The notes: generated by a model from the letters alone, not told the origin. 64,000 nt of DNA from Symsagittifera roscoffensis (GCF_963678635.1 NC_087066.1:15545949-15609948), one strand, 5' to 3'; counted from the stretch's first letter, positions 33,274 through 44,436 are shown. Program-made: numbers and translations.

Positions 33274-33446
33274 GATTACATCAAAATTATTAATGTTGTT
33301 TTTAAAAGCCCAAAAACGACAAGACACTTTTGGGATAAAAGGAGATGTCCGCAACAATCATCCCACTCCTTAAATTTTTATTCAGCCATTTTTTAATCAA
33401 CTGTCAATCAATTATAAAGTGATAAACTTTTTGTTATATATTTCAG

Positions 33447-33765
33447 CGAAGCCCAAGTATTTGCGCCGAACAATCTAAATGAAATGAAAAAAGTGCGAGA
33501 TTATTTCCACATAGACACCAAAAAGAAACCTTTCTGGCTTGGGTTTACGCCTCGAAACTTGGAGCAAACAACTAATAAGGATTCCTGGACTTCACTCATA
33601 ACAGGAGAAAAAATGTCAGAAGATTTGTGGCATAGCGGAGAGCCAAACAATTATGACAATCTGAAGGAATTCTGTTCATTGATATACCTACATCCTGCTG
33701 TTAATGATGTTAATTGTGAAAACTATGGGTCGGCAATGGTCATTTGCGAAACAAACGCTTTCTAA
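33447..33765 (+). CDS. C-type lectin domain protein, terminal exon
   Basis: Opens after TATATATTTCAG and continues the domain begun at 22711. It reads EAQVFAPNNLNEMKKV, FWLGFTPRN (the WIGL position), then DLWHSGEPNNYDN, EFCSLI, VNDVNCE and MVICETNAF before TAA at 33763. All four core Cys are present across the two exons, plus the N-terminal pair. The EPN motif and the ND of the WND motif are the calcium/mannose-type ligand residues, so calcium-dependent sugar binding is plausible. The Trp of WND is Val here. The domain ends four residues before the stop, so this is a single-domain lectin at its C terminus. Confidence 0.9.
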
Positions 33766-34200
33766 AATCTCGGCTCAGAGCAATGCAAGCATTGTTGATG
33801 GTAGCTGATTAAACGAAAAGATTAAATTCAAATTTCATCGAAATATTCTTAGAAAAATTTTAGCCAAAATTTTGGGCGATTATGAAGTTCAATCTAACTA
33901 TATTTCTTTCCAAAAAGCAACAGAAATTTTGATATATTTGACCCTACTTTTTTCTTTTGAAAACAGCAACTCAAAAAATTGAAGTTTTTCATATTTTGTA
34001 CCCCATCTCAGCATTGTACATGAGATAGAGCAAAAAAGAGGTTCAATTGCGGGTCCATTTTGCGAAGTTTATTTTGCAAACTCAAATGGTTCAGGTGTGA
34101 TATTGACAATCTCTTTATTACTAAATTTTAAAATAAGGGCAGAAATCATCATGAAATATGAGCCTTGATGACTATTACTCATGAGAGAGTTTTTAAGAGT
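33766..34200. other. Lectin 3' flank
   Basis: AT-rich, presumably 3' untranslated and intergenic. No strong AATAAA close to the stop was seen (ATTAAA-type strings exist, for example about 33817), so the polyadenylation site is unresolved. Confidence 0.4.
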
Positions 34201-34379
34201 TTACAAATGTTTATTGTACCAAGTTTTGAAAAAGGTGACGCAAAAAGTGTGCTCAATGTGTTGGTAAGGCAGCACCTGCGAATGATTAGACATTGAATTC
34301 AAGAAGATTGGAGTTGGAGCAGTTAAAGCCAGAGCACTGGTTTGACGTCCATGGATTTTGCGAGAACCGCTGAAATAAA

Positions 34380-34565
34380 TTGAACCGCAAAGAAATTGAA
34401 AAAAACCAGACAAAGGGAACAAATTCTCGAGTTTTGATTGCCAGGTTTAAGAGTCGCATAATGAATGAGACGTTCAAAAGAGTCCTTTTTTATGGTCATA
34501 CAAACCCTGATGATGAAAAGGTGAAAAGCGGTTCGATAGCTATTATGCTGATCTCTACAGAATAA
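34380..34565 (+). other. Short open frame resembling a LINE ORF1 fragment
   Basis: 61 codons (NRKEIEKNQTKGTNSRVLIA then RFKSRIMNETFKRVLF). The VLIARFKSRIMNETFKR pattern is like the RNA-binding part of LINE ORF1 proteins, where a V-V-+F-+R pattern is common. Too short to be sure; chance is possible. Confidence 0.25.
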
Positions 34566-34754
34566 GGAAAGATGACATCCCCAGCCGTAACGTTACATTT
34601 CATACTCTGATTTCGATTGATTTTAAGACTAAGTAAGGAGCAATTAATCGAAGCTAGACCACTAGATGGTGCCTGGACTGCCGATTACGAAACTAAAATG
34701 ATGAAAGGTTAGTGGTAGAAGAGAGAGTGGGGTTGAGGGTGCCTCCAGACCCTC

Positions 34755-35055
34755 ATGTATTGAGATAGGGAGTAGAACATCTAGACAGCAGGCTATGTTT
34801 TAAGATAGGGAATAGATTTACCATGTATTAAGATAGGTTATGGGTTTTCCCAGGTATCAAGATACGTGGTTTGAAATGCTAAGATGGTAAAATTCCAAAA
34901 AAAAAAATTTGACACCCGGTTTTTCCATGTATTAAGATAGTGTATAGATTTGCCTATGTATTAATAATAGAAATTTAAAGTACTATGATAGAAAATAGGT
35001 TTTTCAAAGTGTTAGGATAAAAAATAGGTTTCCAATGTATTAAGATGGGTCATAC
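34755..35055. repeat. Degenerate ~30-bp minisatellite
   Basis: About nine diverged units built on CATGTATTAAGATAGGG followed by (A)ATAGATTT or ATGGGTTTTCC. Variants include CAGGTATCAAGATACG and AAAGTGTTAGGATAAA. An unrelated segment with AAATTTGACACCCGG interrupts it in the middle. It is non-coding. Confidence 0.75.
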
Positions 35056-35610
35056 CAAATTTCAGATGGTAAGTTTCAAAAAAACTTTGGCGCGCGAATT
35101 CTTTGTTGGAGATCAAATTTGCCAATACATGCGTTTTCAATGTAACTTCCACGATTTGGATGTTTTAATCAATGTTCTATATGCTTGAAATTATCAGAAA
35201 ACTATCTAAAGCTATGCTGAAATCTAACAAAAACTTCAAGAAAAAAATCAAGTTTTTTGAAGAAAAAAAAGTTATTTTTACAAGATGAGGTTTATAAATC
35301 GCTGCTTCGTATAATCATTTTACTGCAAGTTTACCGCAAGTCATTTTACCACTTTATCAGTTATTTAAAAGATCAAAGCATTTGTGTGCATTCCATCATC
35401 CTGAACTTGTACTTCTGGGTAAAAATAACTCAACCCCTTCTTTGTATGCTCGTATGAAGTAGCCTTATGATTAATGGTTCAGATAACCTCTGTTTATTAA
35501 AGATAAGTTGAATGCCTGGTAGTTTACTTTGCTTTATTTTGCCATGGGTTCATCACCGGTTTTCTCTAGAACTCTTTTTTTTTCAATCCTTTGCTGCTGA
35601 ATTTCATAGT
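35056..35610. other. AT-rich interval, no gene recognised
   Basis: Only short unsupported frames. It lies between the minisatellite and the 67-bp tandem duplication. Confidence 0.5.
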
Positions 35611-35744
35611 ATCTCTGTACACCTACACCTACCGCATCTCCGTGGGCATAAACATAGCATCTCTGTACACCTATAGTATCTCCGTACACCTACACCTACC
35701 GCATCTCCGTGGACATAAACATAGCTTCTCTGTACATCTAAATT
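35611..35744. repeat. 67-bp tandem duplication
   Basis: Two adjacent copies starting ATCTC(T/C)GTACACCTACACC, each containing CCGCATCTCCGTGG(G/A)CATA. Within each unit the ATCTCnGTACACCTA motif occurs twice, so the unit itself arose by duplication. Confidence 0.85.
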
Positions 35745-35814
35745 CTTCTTTCAACGGAACCAGAAAACTCACAAAATTCAATCTTTTAGCGACTGTTCTC
35801 AATTTGTCATTATG

Positions 35815-37078
35815 AACTTTTCATAGTCATTCTCCCAAGACAATCACTTCCGTTAATTGCTCCAACGGAAATTGGAAAAACATTTCTAATCTCAAGCTTT
35901 CTCCAAAAAATTCTTGATGATGCAACTGTTCAGCTACATCCTGTATGGATTTCTGATCAAAAAACAAGGTTAATGACTTCGAAAATCTTGCATAAAAAGA
36001 GCTACGATATCTTCACCAAACTGGATTGCCTTCATGGTTGTAACAATGTGGCCACAAGGAGAAGTTCTATCTAAAAACAAACAATTGTTCTTCCACCAGG
36101 AACCACTGTGAGCTATCTCAAAGAAAATTATTGATAGTTGAAAGGCATTTCTAGAAAATATCCGGCAACAGCTGAATTTCCATTCATTGCAACTGCTGTT
36201 CTATTGGACCGTTATTGAATACGTTTTTCTGTATTTACGAATTGGTTTTGAGGAGAATGAACGATAAAGGTTCTTGATATACTTTCCATGTAATTGTATT
36301 GAGGAGGTTCTCTTTCTAGATTTCCGTGCAAGTATTGATGATCAGGCTCAGCTAGTAAAACTCTTCTAGTGTGCAACAATTTTCAAACTCACACTTGCAT
36401 TATCAGACAGATTTTGAGAATTAGGTTTAGCTCGAATTAAATAAGTTCAAACTTAGGCAATTGGTAGTAACAATATTTTGCAAGTAAACAAATCAATGGT
36501 GAGCCTCCCATAGAATGAAAAAATTACCCCTGTTCCTAAGGCGTTTGCTCTATTAGTAAACGGATGCATATCAAATGCATCAGTATATTCTTCAAAACTA
36601 TATCCTTGACGAGCAAGTATTCTTTTTTTACTCAGCGCCGACATTTTGGAATCGCTCGATGTTTGTGCTTTATGCGGATATGAACCATTGACGTTGTAAG
36701 CCATTGACACTTTAGAATTCGAGAATTGAGAATGTAAAAGATTGTTCACATAATTTAGGTAGGTTTCTGGCTCCTCGTCTGAATCATCTTTTGAATTTGC
36801 TTTATTTTCTGATTTTTCATTTTTGAAAGCATCAAACAACCTTCCCCTGAATAGTTGAAGCTTCAAATTAAGATGGGTATCACGCATATCCAAGTTGAGA
36901 TTAAGATCCGTTTCAATTTCACACCCAACACCGCTTTCATCTAATGAAGTGGTAGGAAAAACTTGCTGTGTTTTAGATGAATTAAAAGTTTCCACAACTG
37001 GGAATTTATCAAAAAAATCTCTACTTCAGAAATTGTAAAAGCTACGGACTGACCAGGGCTACTTGGATATATACTCAT
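35815..37078 (-). pseudogene. Polinton/Maverick capsid-type gene (F54H12.2-like), frameshifted
   Basis: Minus-strand gene starting with ATG at 37078 (MSIYPSSPGQSVAFTIS). After one frameshift it enters a 180-codon frame (36995-36453) with NLNLDMRDTHLNLKLQLF, YLNYVNNLLHSQFSN and ILARQGYSFEEYTDAF. It continues in broken frames through LAEPDHQYLHGNLERE (about 36310-36360) and ESLRLEMFFQFPLEQLTE (about 35850). I recognise this as the widespread animal family annotated as F54H12.2-like, which belongs to Polinton/Maverick elements and is regarded as virion capsid protein. The name and role come from family knowledge. Several stops and frameshifts make it inactive, yet its whole length can be followed. 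Confidence 0.8.
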
Positions 37079-37121
37079 TTTCTTTTGTCAAAAAGTTTTT
37101 GCAAAAGTGACTGTTTTTTAA

Positions 37122-37367
37122 CTACTTTCCGAGAAGTGGATCCGGTTCTATTAATTCTACGCACGGATTTCTTTTTGCACCTCCCATTTGTTTCCGAACT
37201 TCTTTTGCTCCCAATTCTTTCAAAAAAATTTCGAGCTTTTTGCGTCCACTAACAGCTTCCTCAATCTCTGGAGCAGCAATTTCAAACAAATCTGCTTCAT
37301 TTCTGTTTGCATCTAAGATTATATATATTTTAAAAAAGGTGATTGCAGTTCTCCCAAGAATTTTCAA
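37122..37367 (-). pseudogene. Small Polinton-associated gene upstream of the capsid gene
   Basis: 81 codons, ending 43 bp before the capsid ATG on the same strand. It includes DLFEIAAPEIEEAVSGRKK and EVRKQMGGAKRNPCVELIEP. The tight head-to-tail placement suggests it came with the same element. The initial hydrophobic part may be a frameshift artefact, since 37368-37460 also carries coding-like sequence (DMQDRVEEVFVFF). The precise role is unknown. Confidence 0.5.
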
Positions 37368-37460
37368 AAGAACACAAAAACTTCTTCCACCCTGTCTTGC
37401 ATGTCCTCAAAAAAAGGAAAATTCAAATGGATTTTGAGCAACCACTTTGTACGAAGTATT

Positions 37461-39252
37461 AATCAAAGTTGATTATTCGAAACATTGAGGAGCCAGAGAA
37501 CAATTCTTGTAATTCCTACGGATGCAAAGAGAATTTTTTTCGCTGTACTATCTCTGAGTTCTAACTTGATACTATGGAAAACGTTTCTTAACAACTTTTA
37601 AAACTGTAAATTATTAAAGAATTGATAATTCATGTACTGATCTGTAAAAATTATATCTCCACTTTTTATTTTGGAGATTTAGAGAATACATTGCAATAAA
37701 AGAGTTTTTATTTTACCGACTATGTTACATTCTATAATATCACTAAATATCATCAGGAAATGTATTTCTAAAATGTCGTAAGAATACTGAGGATAATGTG
37801 GTCCTTTTCCACTCTTTTTTTAACCTCTAAATGATTTTGTTCTATTTCACAACGACATCATGACTCGAATCAGAACTTTGAAAAGGAAACAGTGTTTGAT
37901 CCTTAAGTAAATTAACGGATATCTTTTGTGTAATTTTATCTACCGATACATACATTCTATTATATTTACATGCTTGGGCATCTAGACGTTCTTGAATTTT
38001 TGTTCTTGGCTACAACTACATATTTTTTTCCTCAGAACTTTCTCTCCCATCTCTGGATGTAAGCATTCCCGCAGTAACAGTATGGTACAAAAAAGGGTAT
38101 GGTTTTTCTTAAATAGCAACCTCCCATTCGTTCAGGTATAAAATTCGTAACAGAACAATGACTTTTATTCGGGTAAAAAAATAAAAGAAGCAATAGAAAC
38201 TAGCTAAATAGTATAGAAAAGTCCAAGCCACCTGATCGATAATAGTTTTCTGTTAAAAATGATTTACCTTAAGCTGAACATTTTCTCAGCTTTTTTCCGT
38301 AAAAGTTTCCCAGACTTTCTTCTTGGTCGAGATCATTGATGTTGTATGTAGGAGGTTTTTGTGTAGATATTGTCGAAATTTCAAAAATTTTATCTGTAAA
38401 TTATGGTTTGTAACCTTTTCGAAAAGAAATATCATTCTTTGAAGCTCTCACTCTATCTCCACTTTTGATAATTGAGATCGATATTCAATAGACTGTGTAT
38501 GAGAGCAATGATTACTTAGTATGCATGAAGTACCAGTCAGAAATCTAAAAGCAGTGGAAAAAGAAAGCCGTAGTAAATGGAATTTTCAGACGAGGGTTGA
38601 AAAAAAGTCCACAGTTTTCAACAATGGACTCCCGGACTAAAGATCAATACTATGAAGTTGATTCAACACAGTTTCAAAATCTAGAGTTTTGAAAAATTTT
38701 GGACGTCGATTTCCCAATGAAGGCTCAGATTTTTTTTACCATTACAGAACGAGGAACTTTGGATGCGGGTGTTTATTATACGCCCAATATCATGTAACAC
38801 AAAGAAGCGCTAGTTTTACCCGAGCCATATCATTATAATCAAGCTGTTTTTTGGAGCAACAAAAAAAGGTAGAAACAATTAAACATTATCGAGATAAAAA
38901 CGTTTTGTTACTTGGACTAAATTTGAGTATGTAATCACATTAAACATAAAAGAAGAAACATAAGTCACGTGGTTCACGTGGTACAGAAGTGGATTTCTTT
39001 CATCTCATCTGAACAATTGAGCAAACAAGTCTCCGTTTCTGACGTTTTCATACAACGAATTGAGATACATGGCTGAATTTTTGACAGATCAATGATTGTT
39101 TGAAGTTGATTGTGAAACCGTTTAATATTAATAATAGTAGATAATTTATATATATCATGTACTTATGTATATGGTATATTTATGTATACTTATGTATGAT
39201 CGTAGTATAATAGAATATTATACCTTATATTTATTTATTTTTAAACACCCTT
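37461..39252. other. Interval between Polinton remnant and truncated env element
   Basis: AT-rich. The only coherent frame noted is 38639-38880 on the plus strand, listed separately. The low-coordinate end of the minus-strand Ty3 element (39253) has no LTR, so the boundary here is a truncation. About 39140-39200 has an ACTTATGTATA-type repeat. Confidence 0.45.
38639..38880 (+). other. Coherent but interrupted reading frame, unidentified
   Basis: With two stops it reads TKDQYYEVDSTQFQN, then ILDVDFPMKAQIFFTITERG, TLDAGVYYTPNIM and ALVLPEPYHYNQAVFWSN. Composition is protein-like. It lies 1.6 kb from the Polinton capsid remnant and on the opposite strand, so it could be another gene of that element. 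No family is recognised. Confidence 0.3.
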
Positions 39253-41280
39253 TTAAATAAAATCTGATTTAGAATATATTTCTATCGATTGTAAATCGAT
39301 ATTGGGATTGCGAGCTATAGCTCGAATACTTTCGGGTAAAAACTTATTTAATGGTTGCATTAATGTGGGGTATGATATAAGTAGGTAGAACTTTTCTTCG
39401 TCGGGGTTTAATTGTACGACTTTGTGGCTGTTTTCTGATCCACATGGGACTGCGGCATCCCAAAAATACGTTCGTCTTGAAAGTGTATCAACAAAATGTA
39501 CTTTATTTTTATAGAATATCGGAATTCGTTTGTAACAACGTTTATCTTCAAAAACATATAATGGTGATACTTTTGTGGTGCAAGTATAAAACCATAAGAT
39601 GTTTCCTTCATAGTCAAGAAAGTTCGATCTGTTTACGGATAACAAATATCCTGCGTAGGGTATTTTTAGAACTGCTAGTGCCAGTGATTGTAAAATCTGA
39701 ATTCTTTCTGATTCACATAGTTGATGTAGTGTTTCTAATTCGGAAAGTGACATTTCTTGAAAAATTCTATCAATTGTGTAGTCTAATTTCATATCTAATT
39801 GGATATCATAGTGTATTGTGCCAAAATATGTACTATTCAATAGTGATAATTCTTGTAATCGTGTGCTTTCAGTGTCTTGTGGTTTTATTTTCCACGAGAG
39901 TTTCCTGCGTTTTTAAGAAGATTTACAGGGATATACGGTGTTCCCTCGTTAATAGGTTGATGTGTTGCATGTGATTGTATTTTATTTTTGCAGTGGTCAT
40001 ATCGAAACCTTCGTCGTATTCGACAAGTATTTCGGAAAATTGTGTTTTGTAGAGTGGATTTTTGTATTTACATGCAAGTTCTGTTTCGTGATAGATTTGA
40101 AAACGTGTTAATTAATTTTCTATATTATGAATGTTTCTGAATTTAGTATTGTGTTGTCTTTTTTGACTTGGGTTGACATTTTCAATGGGGATGGAATCAA
40201 TGAAACATTTGTCATGAAATTTAATCATTCTAGCGTGGATTTTTGCTACTTGAAATGTTGTACAAGTGTCTTCGGGAAACCAAACAATTGTTGCTTGTGT
40301 CCTTGTTGTAGGATCACAATAGCCTTGGTCATTTTTGCAAGATATTCTGATTCCTTGATAAATTATAGTGTTATCTTTTAAATCTCGTGTGAGTTGTATT
40401 TTTTCAAGTTGTATTTTCCAGTCAAAAAACATTATTTCCTGGTATCCTCTATTTTTTGTATCTGCTTTGCAGTTTGAAGGATTATTTATTCCATTATCCA
40501 GTGTTTGTCGTGAATATCATAAATTAGTCGTCCGTGTGCGCCATTGTATGGGTATCTTTCGTCTATTTAATATGTCCTTGATATCTTTCAAGATCTGCTT
40601 GATGTACAGAGTCGGTGAAGACTTGAAAGTTTACTATTTTTCTGTTTGAGTTTTTATCTTTCATCAAGTTTAATCTGAGTAGTTCGTTTTTACAATCGTC
40701 AGGTTTTAGATGTAAAAGTCTTTCTATATTACTTTGATAGAAATATTCGTGATCAAGTCGGTTTTTATTTCCATTGGAAGCTTGTGAACAATGTACTTTC
40801 TTTTCGGAAAACGTCGCTGTAAATTTATAGCCTATAAGTGTTGTTGCTCGGGCTTTTGAGTATAATTTAGCTATTATAGTTGTGGTTTCTATAGCTTGTG
40901 GTTCTGTTCGCATTGTGTTACTTGATTTATTGCATATTTGTGTAGTTTTTTTTTCGTTTTCTTAACAATCATAGTGTGTTACTAATAAATCCTGAGGTCC
41001 TGTGCGAAGAGATGGATTTTTGTTTTGTTCGGAAAAAATTAGAAAAAGGAGGTGTTAAAATGTAAATATCTTTAAAATATACATGTGTATGATACTCCTA
41101 AATATGCGTGATAAAAAGTTATATATCCAATTGTCTTTTTGGTATATCTGTCGTATTTATATATGACATCAGTTGTTATAAATGGGGGAGGTAATGATTG
41201 AGCTGTTGTATTTGGTGGACTTAGGGGGAAAGGGTGTTGAACAATATTGTTAAGTCTGACTGTGATTTCAAACTTCAATT
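39253..41280 (-). pseudogene. Env-like glycoprotein of the minus-strand Ty3 element, frameshifted and truncated
   Basis: Read on the minus strand in several frames. The first piece is 41278-41072. Next comes 40913-40563, with LYSKARATTLIGYKFTATFS and KVHCSQASNG. Then 40432-40112 has ISCKNDQGYCDPTTRTQAT and WFPEDTCTTFQVAKIH. The last, 39840-39253, has 195 codons with STYFGTIHYDIQL, VSPLYVFEDKRCYKRIP, YFWDAAVPCGSENSHK and a stop. Regular Cys placement fits a disulphide-rich ectodomain. Its position after pol and linker is that of env. Compared with the plus-strand copy it lacks the downstream part with the possible membrane anchor, so the 3' end is missing. Its glycoprotein class is not recognised. 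Confidence 0.65.
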
Positions 41281-41399
41281 GGAGACTATTTTGTTGAAGT
41301 TTTTGAATATTGTGATCTTGAATATCTTTGTGGATATCTTGTCTATATTGTAATCTATTTAGTGCCCAATTGTGGAGTCGGCTACTTTCTTGATGTTGT

Positions 41400-42200
41400 T
41401 CAAATAGTGGGGAGGTGCTACGAAAGTATTATAATCTAATCGTAGGGGGGTATTTGTCGATTATTGTTCTTGGTATCTAGCGTCAAGATTGGTTGGGAAA
41501 CTAAGGGAGAAAATGTTGGCGATATTTGACTCATAGGTTGTGTTGATGGAAGTGAAAGTGTTTCTGGCAGGGATGATAGGGTTGTATCAGAAGAAAAATT
41601 TATTGGTTCATTCACTAAATTGAATTCACCTTGAGTATATGAGTGTGCTGTCCAATATTGTGGTTGTTCGGTGGTTTCTGGGTGGTTAAAAGGATTTTCT
41701 CGAATTTTCTCTGATGTTGGAGTTGAACCTAGATAGTCTGATGGAATATTTGAAAAGCTGTGTTGTGAAGCAAGTGTGGGAGTTTCTGGTACTGTACTAC
41801 TAGAAATTTCTGAGGTAGTTAGTGTTGGTGATTGAGGTTTGTTAAAATGAACTCTGGGGGTTTGAAAATTTTTGTTTCGTCTTGGATGTGTAATTTGTCT
41901 ATTTATTTCAAGTGTATTTTGATTTTGAGTAATATATCTTACTCGATTGAGATATTAATGTAAGGTGGGATATAAATTATATGCTGATTCGCTTAAAGGT
42001 GCTTGGCGATTAACTGGTTCTAATGGTTCAGATAATGGTGCGTGTCGTTCTTCAAAAGTGTATGGATTGTCTTGAAAAGAAATGCGTGTTGATGATTGGG
42101 GATTTTGGGTAGTTGTAGGTGTTATTGGACTTTCTTGCGAGGTTGTTGGTGGGGACTGTTTTGGTGGTGGTTGATTAGCAATTTTGAAAAAGTACTGGAG
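41400..42200 (-). pseudogene. Pro/Ser/Thr-rich linker of the env-like ORF
   Basis: Minus-strand frames rich in Pro, Ser, Thr, Gln and Asn. They include SFQDNPYTFEERHAPL, PETPTLASQHSFSNIPSDYL and SDTTLSSLPETLSLPSTQP, largely free of stops for about 250 codons. It is equivalent to 3350-4270 in the plus-strand copy. It is likely disordered or glycosylated; no domain is recognised. Confidence 0.6.
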
Positions 42201-42229
42201 TGTTTAAACCTTAAAGGCAAATTTTATGT

Positions 42230-42445
42230 TTATTATAAAATTCTTCAAAAAAAAGTATCATCAGAATAGTTGCTAAGGCGAATGTAACGATTGCTTTTTT
42301 TATACATTTGCACATTGTCATGATTAGGGTTGTTAAAAAAGTGAGGAAAAATTATGAATAACAGAAAAATATCTTTTCGACTATAAATGGTTTTTATCAT
42401 TTAAATAGATTAAGTGTTATCGTACCTGTGGATGTGGTCGAGAAT
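42230..42445 (-). pseudogene. Conserved hydrophobic segment before env, with possible splice donor
   Basis: Minus strand: ACAGGTACGATAA (about 42420-42435), then, downstream of it, FLTFLTTLIMTMCKCIKKAI and TFALATILMILFFEEFYN. The pairing of a GT-containing string with a hydrophobic peptide recurs at 3080-3290 in the other copy. It could be a signal anchor for the env-like protein. Confidence 0.45.
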
Positions 42446-43326
42446 TTGGGAAAGTTGGAGATATATTTCAAATAGGGAATAGAAAATTAAAAAAGATTGC
42501 AAAAAATTATGGAAGGGATTATTAGGCCTTCAAAAATTTCAATGAAAAAGAATAGCAAAAATTTAAAAAGAATAGAAAATTTTGTCAAAAGATTCGAAAG
42601 TATTCGTTTTAAGTTATCGACTATTATAGAAAGAAGCATTTAAGAAATGATTCGTTTCGTCGAAGCTTTTTTTAAACTTTTGGGGTAAAATTCAAGTATG
42701 GTCGGATTATTTATTGATTTTTTGACAAGTGGGTTGAGTTTTGTCAAAAATTGTTGAGGGTTTATTTTATGGTGTTCGAGAGGTTTTCATAGTTTTTTTT
42801 TTGAATAATTGGGGTTATCTTTGAGATATTTGTTCTTTAGGCCAAATGATCATGGGTCTTTCTTGCTTTAGGCTAATTTGCCATTTTTAGTTGGAGGGTT
42901 TTTGAGGTCTGAATTGGGAAAATATTTTTGATTTTTGCATTGTTTGATAGGGGAGGGTTGTAATAATGAAGTAGTGTTTATTTTAAGTGTCAACTTTTAG
43001 CAAGGTGCTTATTTTTGACCTGGAGATCGTGAAGTTATAGTTATAGATATGCCTGAGTATTGATATCTGTCGGATAATGAGTTTGCGTTAGAGATAATAA
43101 GGTGACAGATTTGGATGAATTCTATTGGCTAAATTTGAACTAGAACTTATCGAGTGAGTTTTCAGCATGTTATTACGGAAATGTGGAAGTTCAAAAGGAT
43201 TAAAAAGAATATCGACGTTAATCAAAATTAAAGTTCTCTTGAATTTCAACTTTCTTTGATATTTTAGATTGTGGGATGAATGTCTTGTAGTTTTTTTGTG
43301 GTTGAATTCTAAGTCGTGATGATTCT
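42446..43326 (-). other. Spacer between integrase and env region, minus-strand element
   Basis: AT-rich, no sustained frame on either strand. It matches 2116-3079 of the plus-strand copy in patches, so it is element sequence. About 880 bp. Confidence 0.5.
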
Positions 43327-44436
43327 CTATGTTCGAATTTTTGTTGTTGATCCTGTAGTAAAAATTTTTCTGTCATTTTTCTGTTTTTTCTTTCTTTTTG
43401 AGATGTTTTGGTTCTGATGTGTTAGATATTTGAGGGTTTGCGTTTTGTTGTTGGGTTGTTTTTTGATTTTTATTGTTGTTAACGTTTGGATTTTGCTCCG
43501 TTTGTGGATTGTTTTGAACAATTTGTAAATTTGTGAAAAAAAAATTGAGTTAATTCGCGGAGTGCGTATTCTTTTGGATAATTAGGTAACAGGTTGTTAC
43601 GGAATTGAAGAATTTCTTTTTTAGTGGAGTCAGTAAGTTTGTATTTTATTTCAGTAGGTTTATCAATTATTTGGTATGGTCCTTTTCGAAGTGGTCGTAA
43701 TTCTTTGGAGATTCCTTTTTGTGTATTGAAATTGGGTATTAAAACAAATGTTCCAGTTTTTAAATCTGTGGCTGGCATAAAGCGTGAATTAATTTGGTTG
43801 TTGTTATTTTGTCTTTGTAACAATTTCTTTGTTACTTTTTGGTAACTTTCATTATGCTTTTTATCTCTATTTAAAATCCATTCGGTATGTGTGCCGGAAG
43901 CTAATTTTAAAATTTGTGGATGATGAAAGTGGTCTTCATCATGTGTATGTAATGGTAGACTATACCATTTTGAGTCTTTATTTGAGTTGACAATAACCTT
44001 GTGTATTTTTGTGGGCATTTGCTGTAAACATAATTGGTTTTCGTGGCTTTTGGTTAATTTGTATGGTGACATTCCTAGCGTTGTTGTGATTTGTGAATTA
44101 TAGGATAAAGGGAATAATTTTACATCTGCTGACCATTCAGTATATCGGGTATCAATTCCATCAATGATACATCTAAGGTATTCTTGTAATGAACGGTTCA
44201 TACTTTTGACTAATCCATTTGTCCATGGTGCATGAGATGTATGTGGTTTATGTTTGACATTATATAAGTGGCATAGTTTGATGATTTCATTATTTATAAA
44301 TTCTGTGCCGTTATCTGTGACTAGTATTTCGGGTAGTCCGAATTTAGCTATCCAATGTTCGTAAAGTGTTGTGTATGCGTAGTAAGCATTACAATGTGGG
44401 AGTGCTACGTAGTGCGTAAATGCATCAACAATGACA
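43327..44436 (-). pseudogene. Ty3-type integrase core and C-terminal domain, catalytic Glu lost
   Basis: Minus strand. The core is open from about 44436 and reads NVIVDAFTHYVALPHCNAYY (first Asp), VTDNGTEFINNE (second Asp) and HTSHAPWTNGLVKSMNRSL. The catalytic Glu of the usual VE(R/G) position is Lys here (codon 44205-44207), whereas the plus-strand copy keeps Glu. The same frame then runs to 43479 with the C-terminal domain (ELRPLRKGPYQIIDKP, LLPNYPKEYALRELTQFFF). A Lys/Gln/Asn-rich tail in another frame continues to 43327. This is the longest intact piece of pol in the element, but the substitution would abolish strand transfer. Confidence 0.85.

Larger units (their letters stand above)
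22847..33446 (+). other. 10.6-kb phase-2 intron of the lectin gene
   Basis: Bounded by GTAAGTAA and a TATATATTTCAG acceptor. The flanking exons join in frame and in domain order. The intron contains an unidentified open frame, a Ty3-like LTR/gag remnant, a large tandem array, a truncated LINE and a hAT-like MITE, all described separately. The extent is inferred from matching phases and domain continuity, not from transcripts. Confidence 0.75.

Noticed and set aside
39444-39974. 176-codon plus-strand frame
   Set aside because: It is the antisense shadow of the env-like frame at 39253-39840, which has homology with the other element copy.
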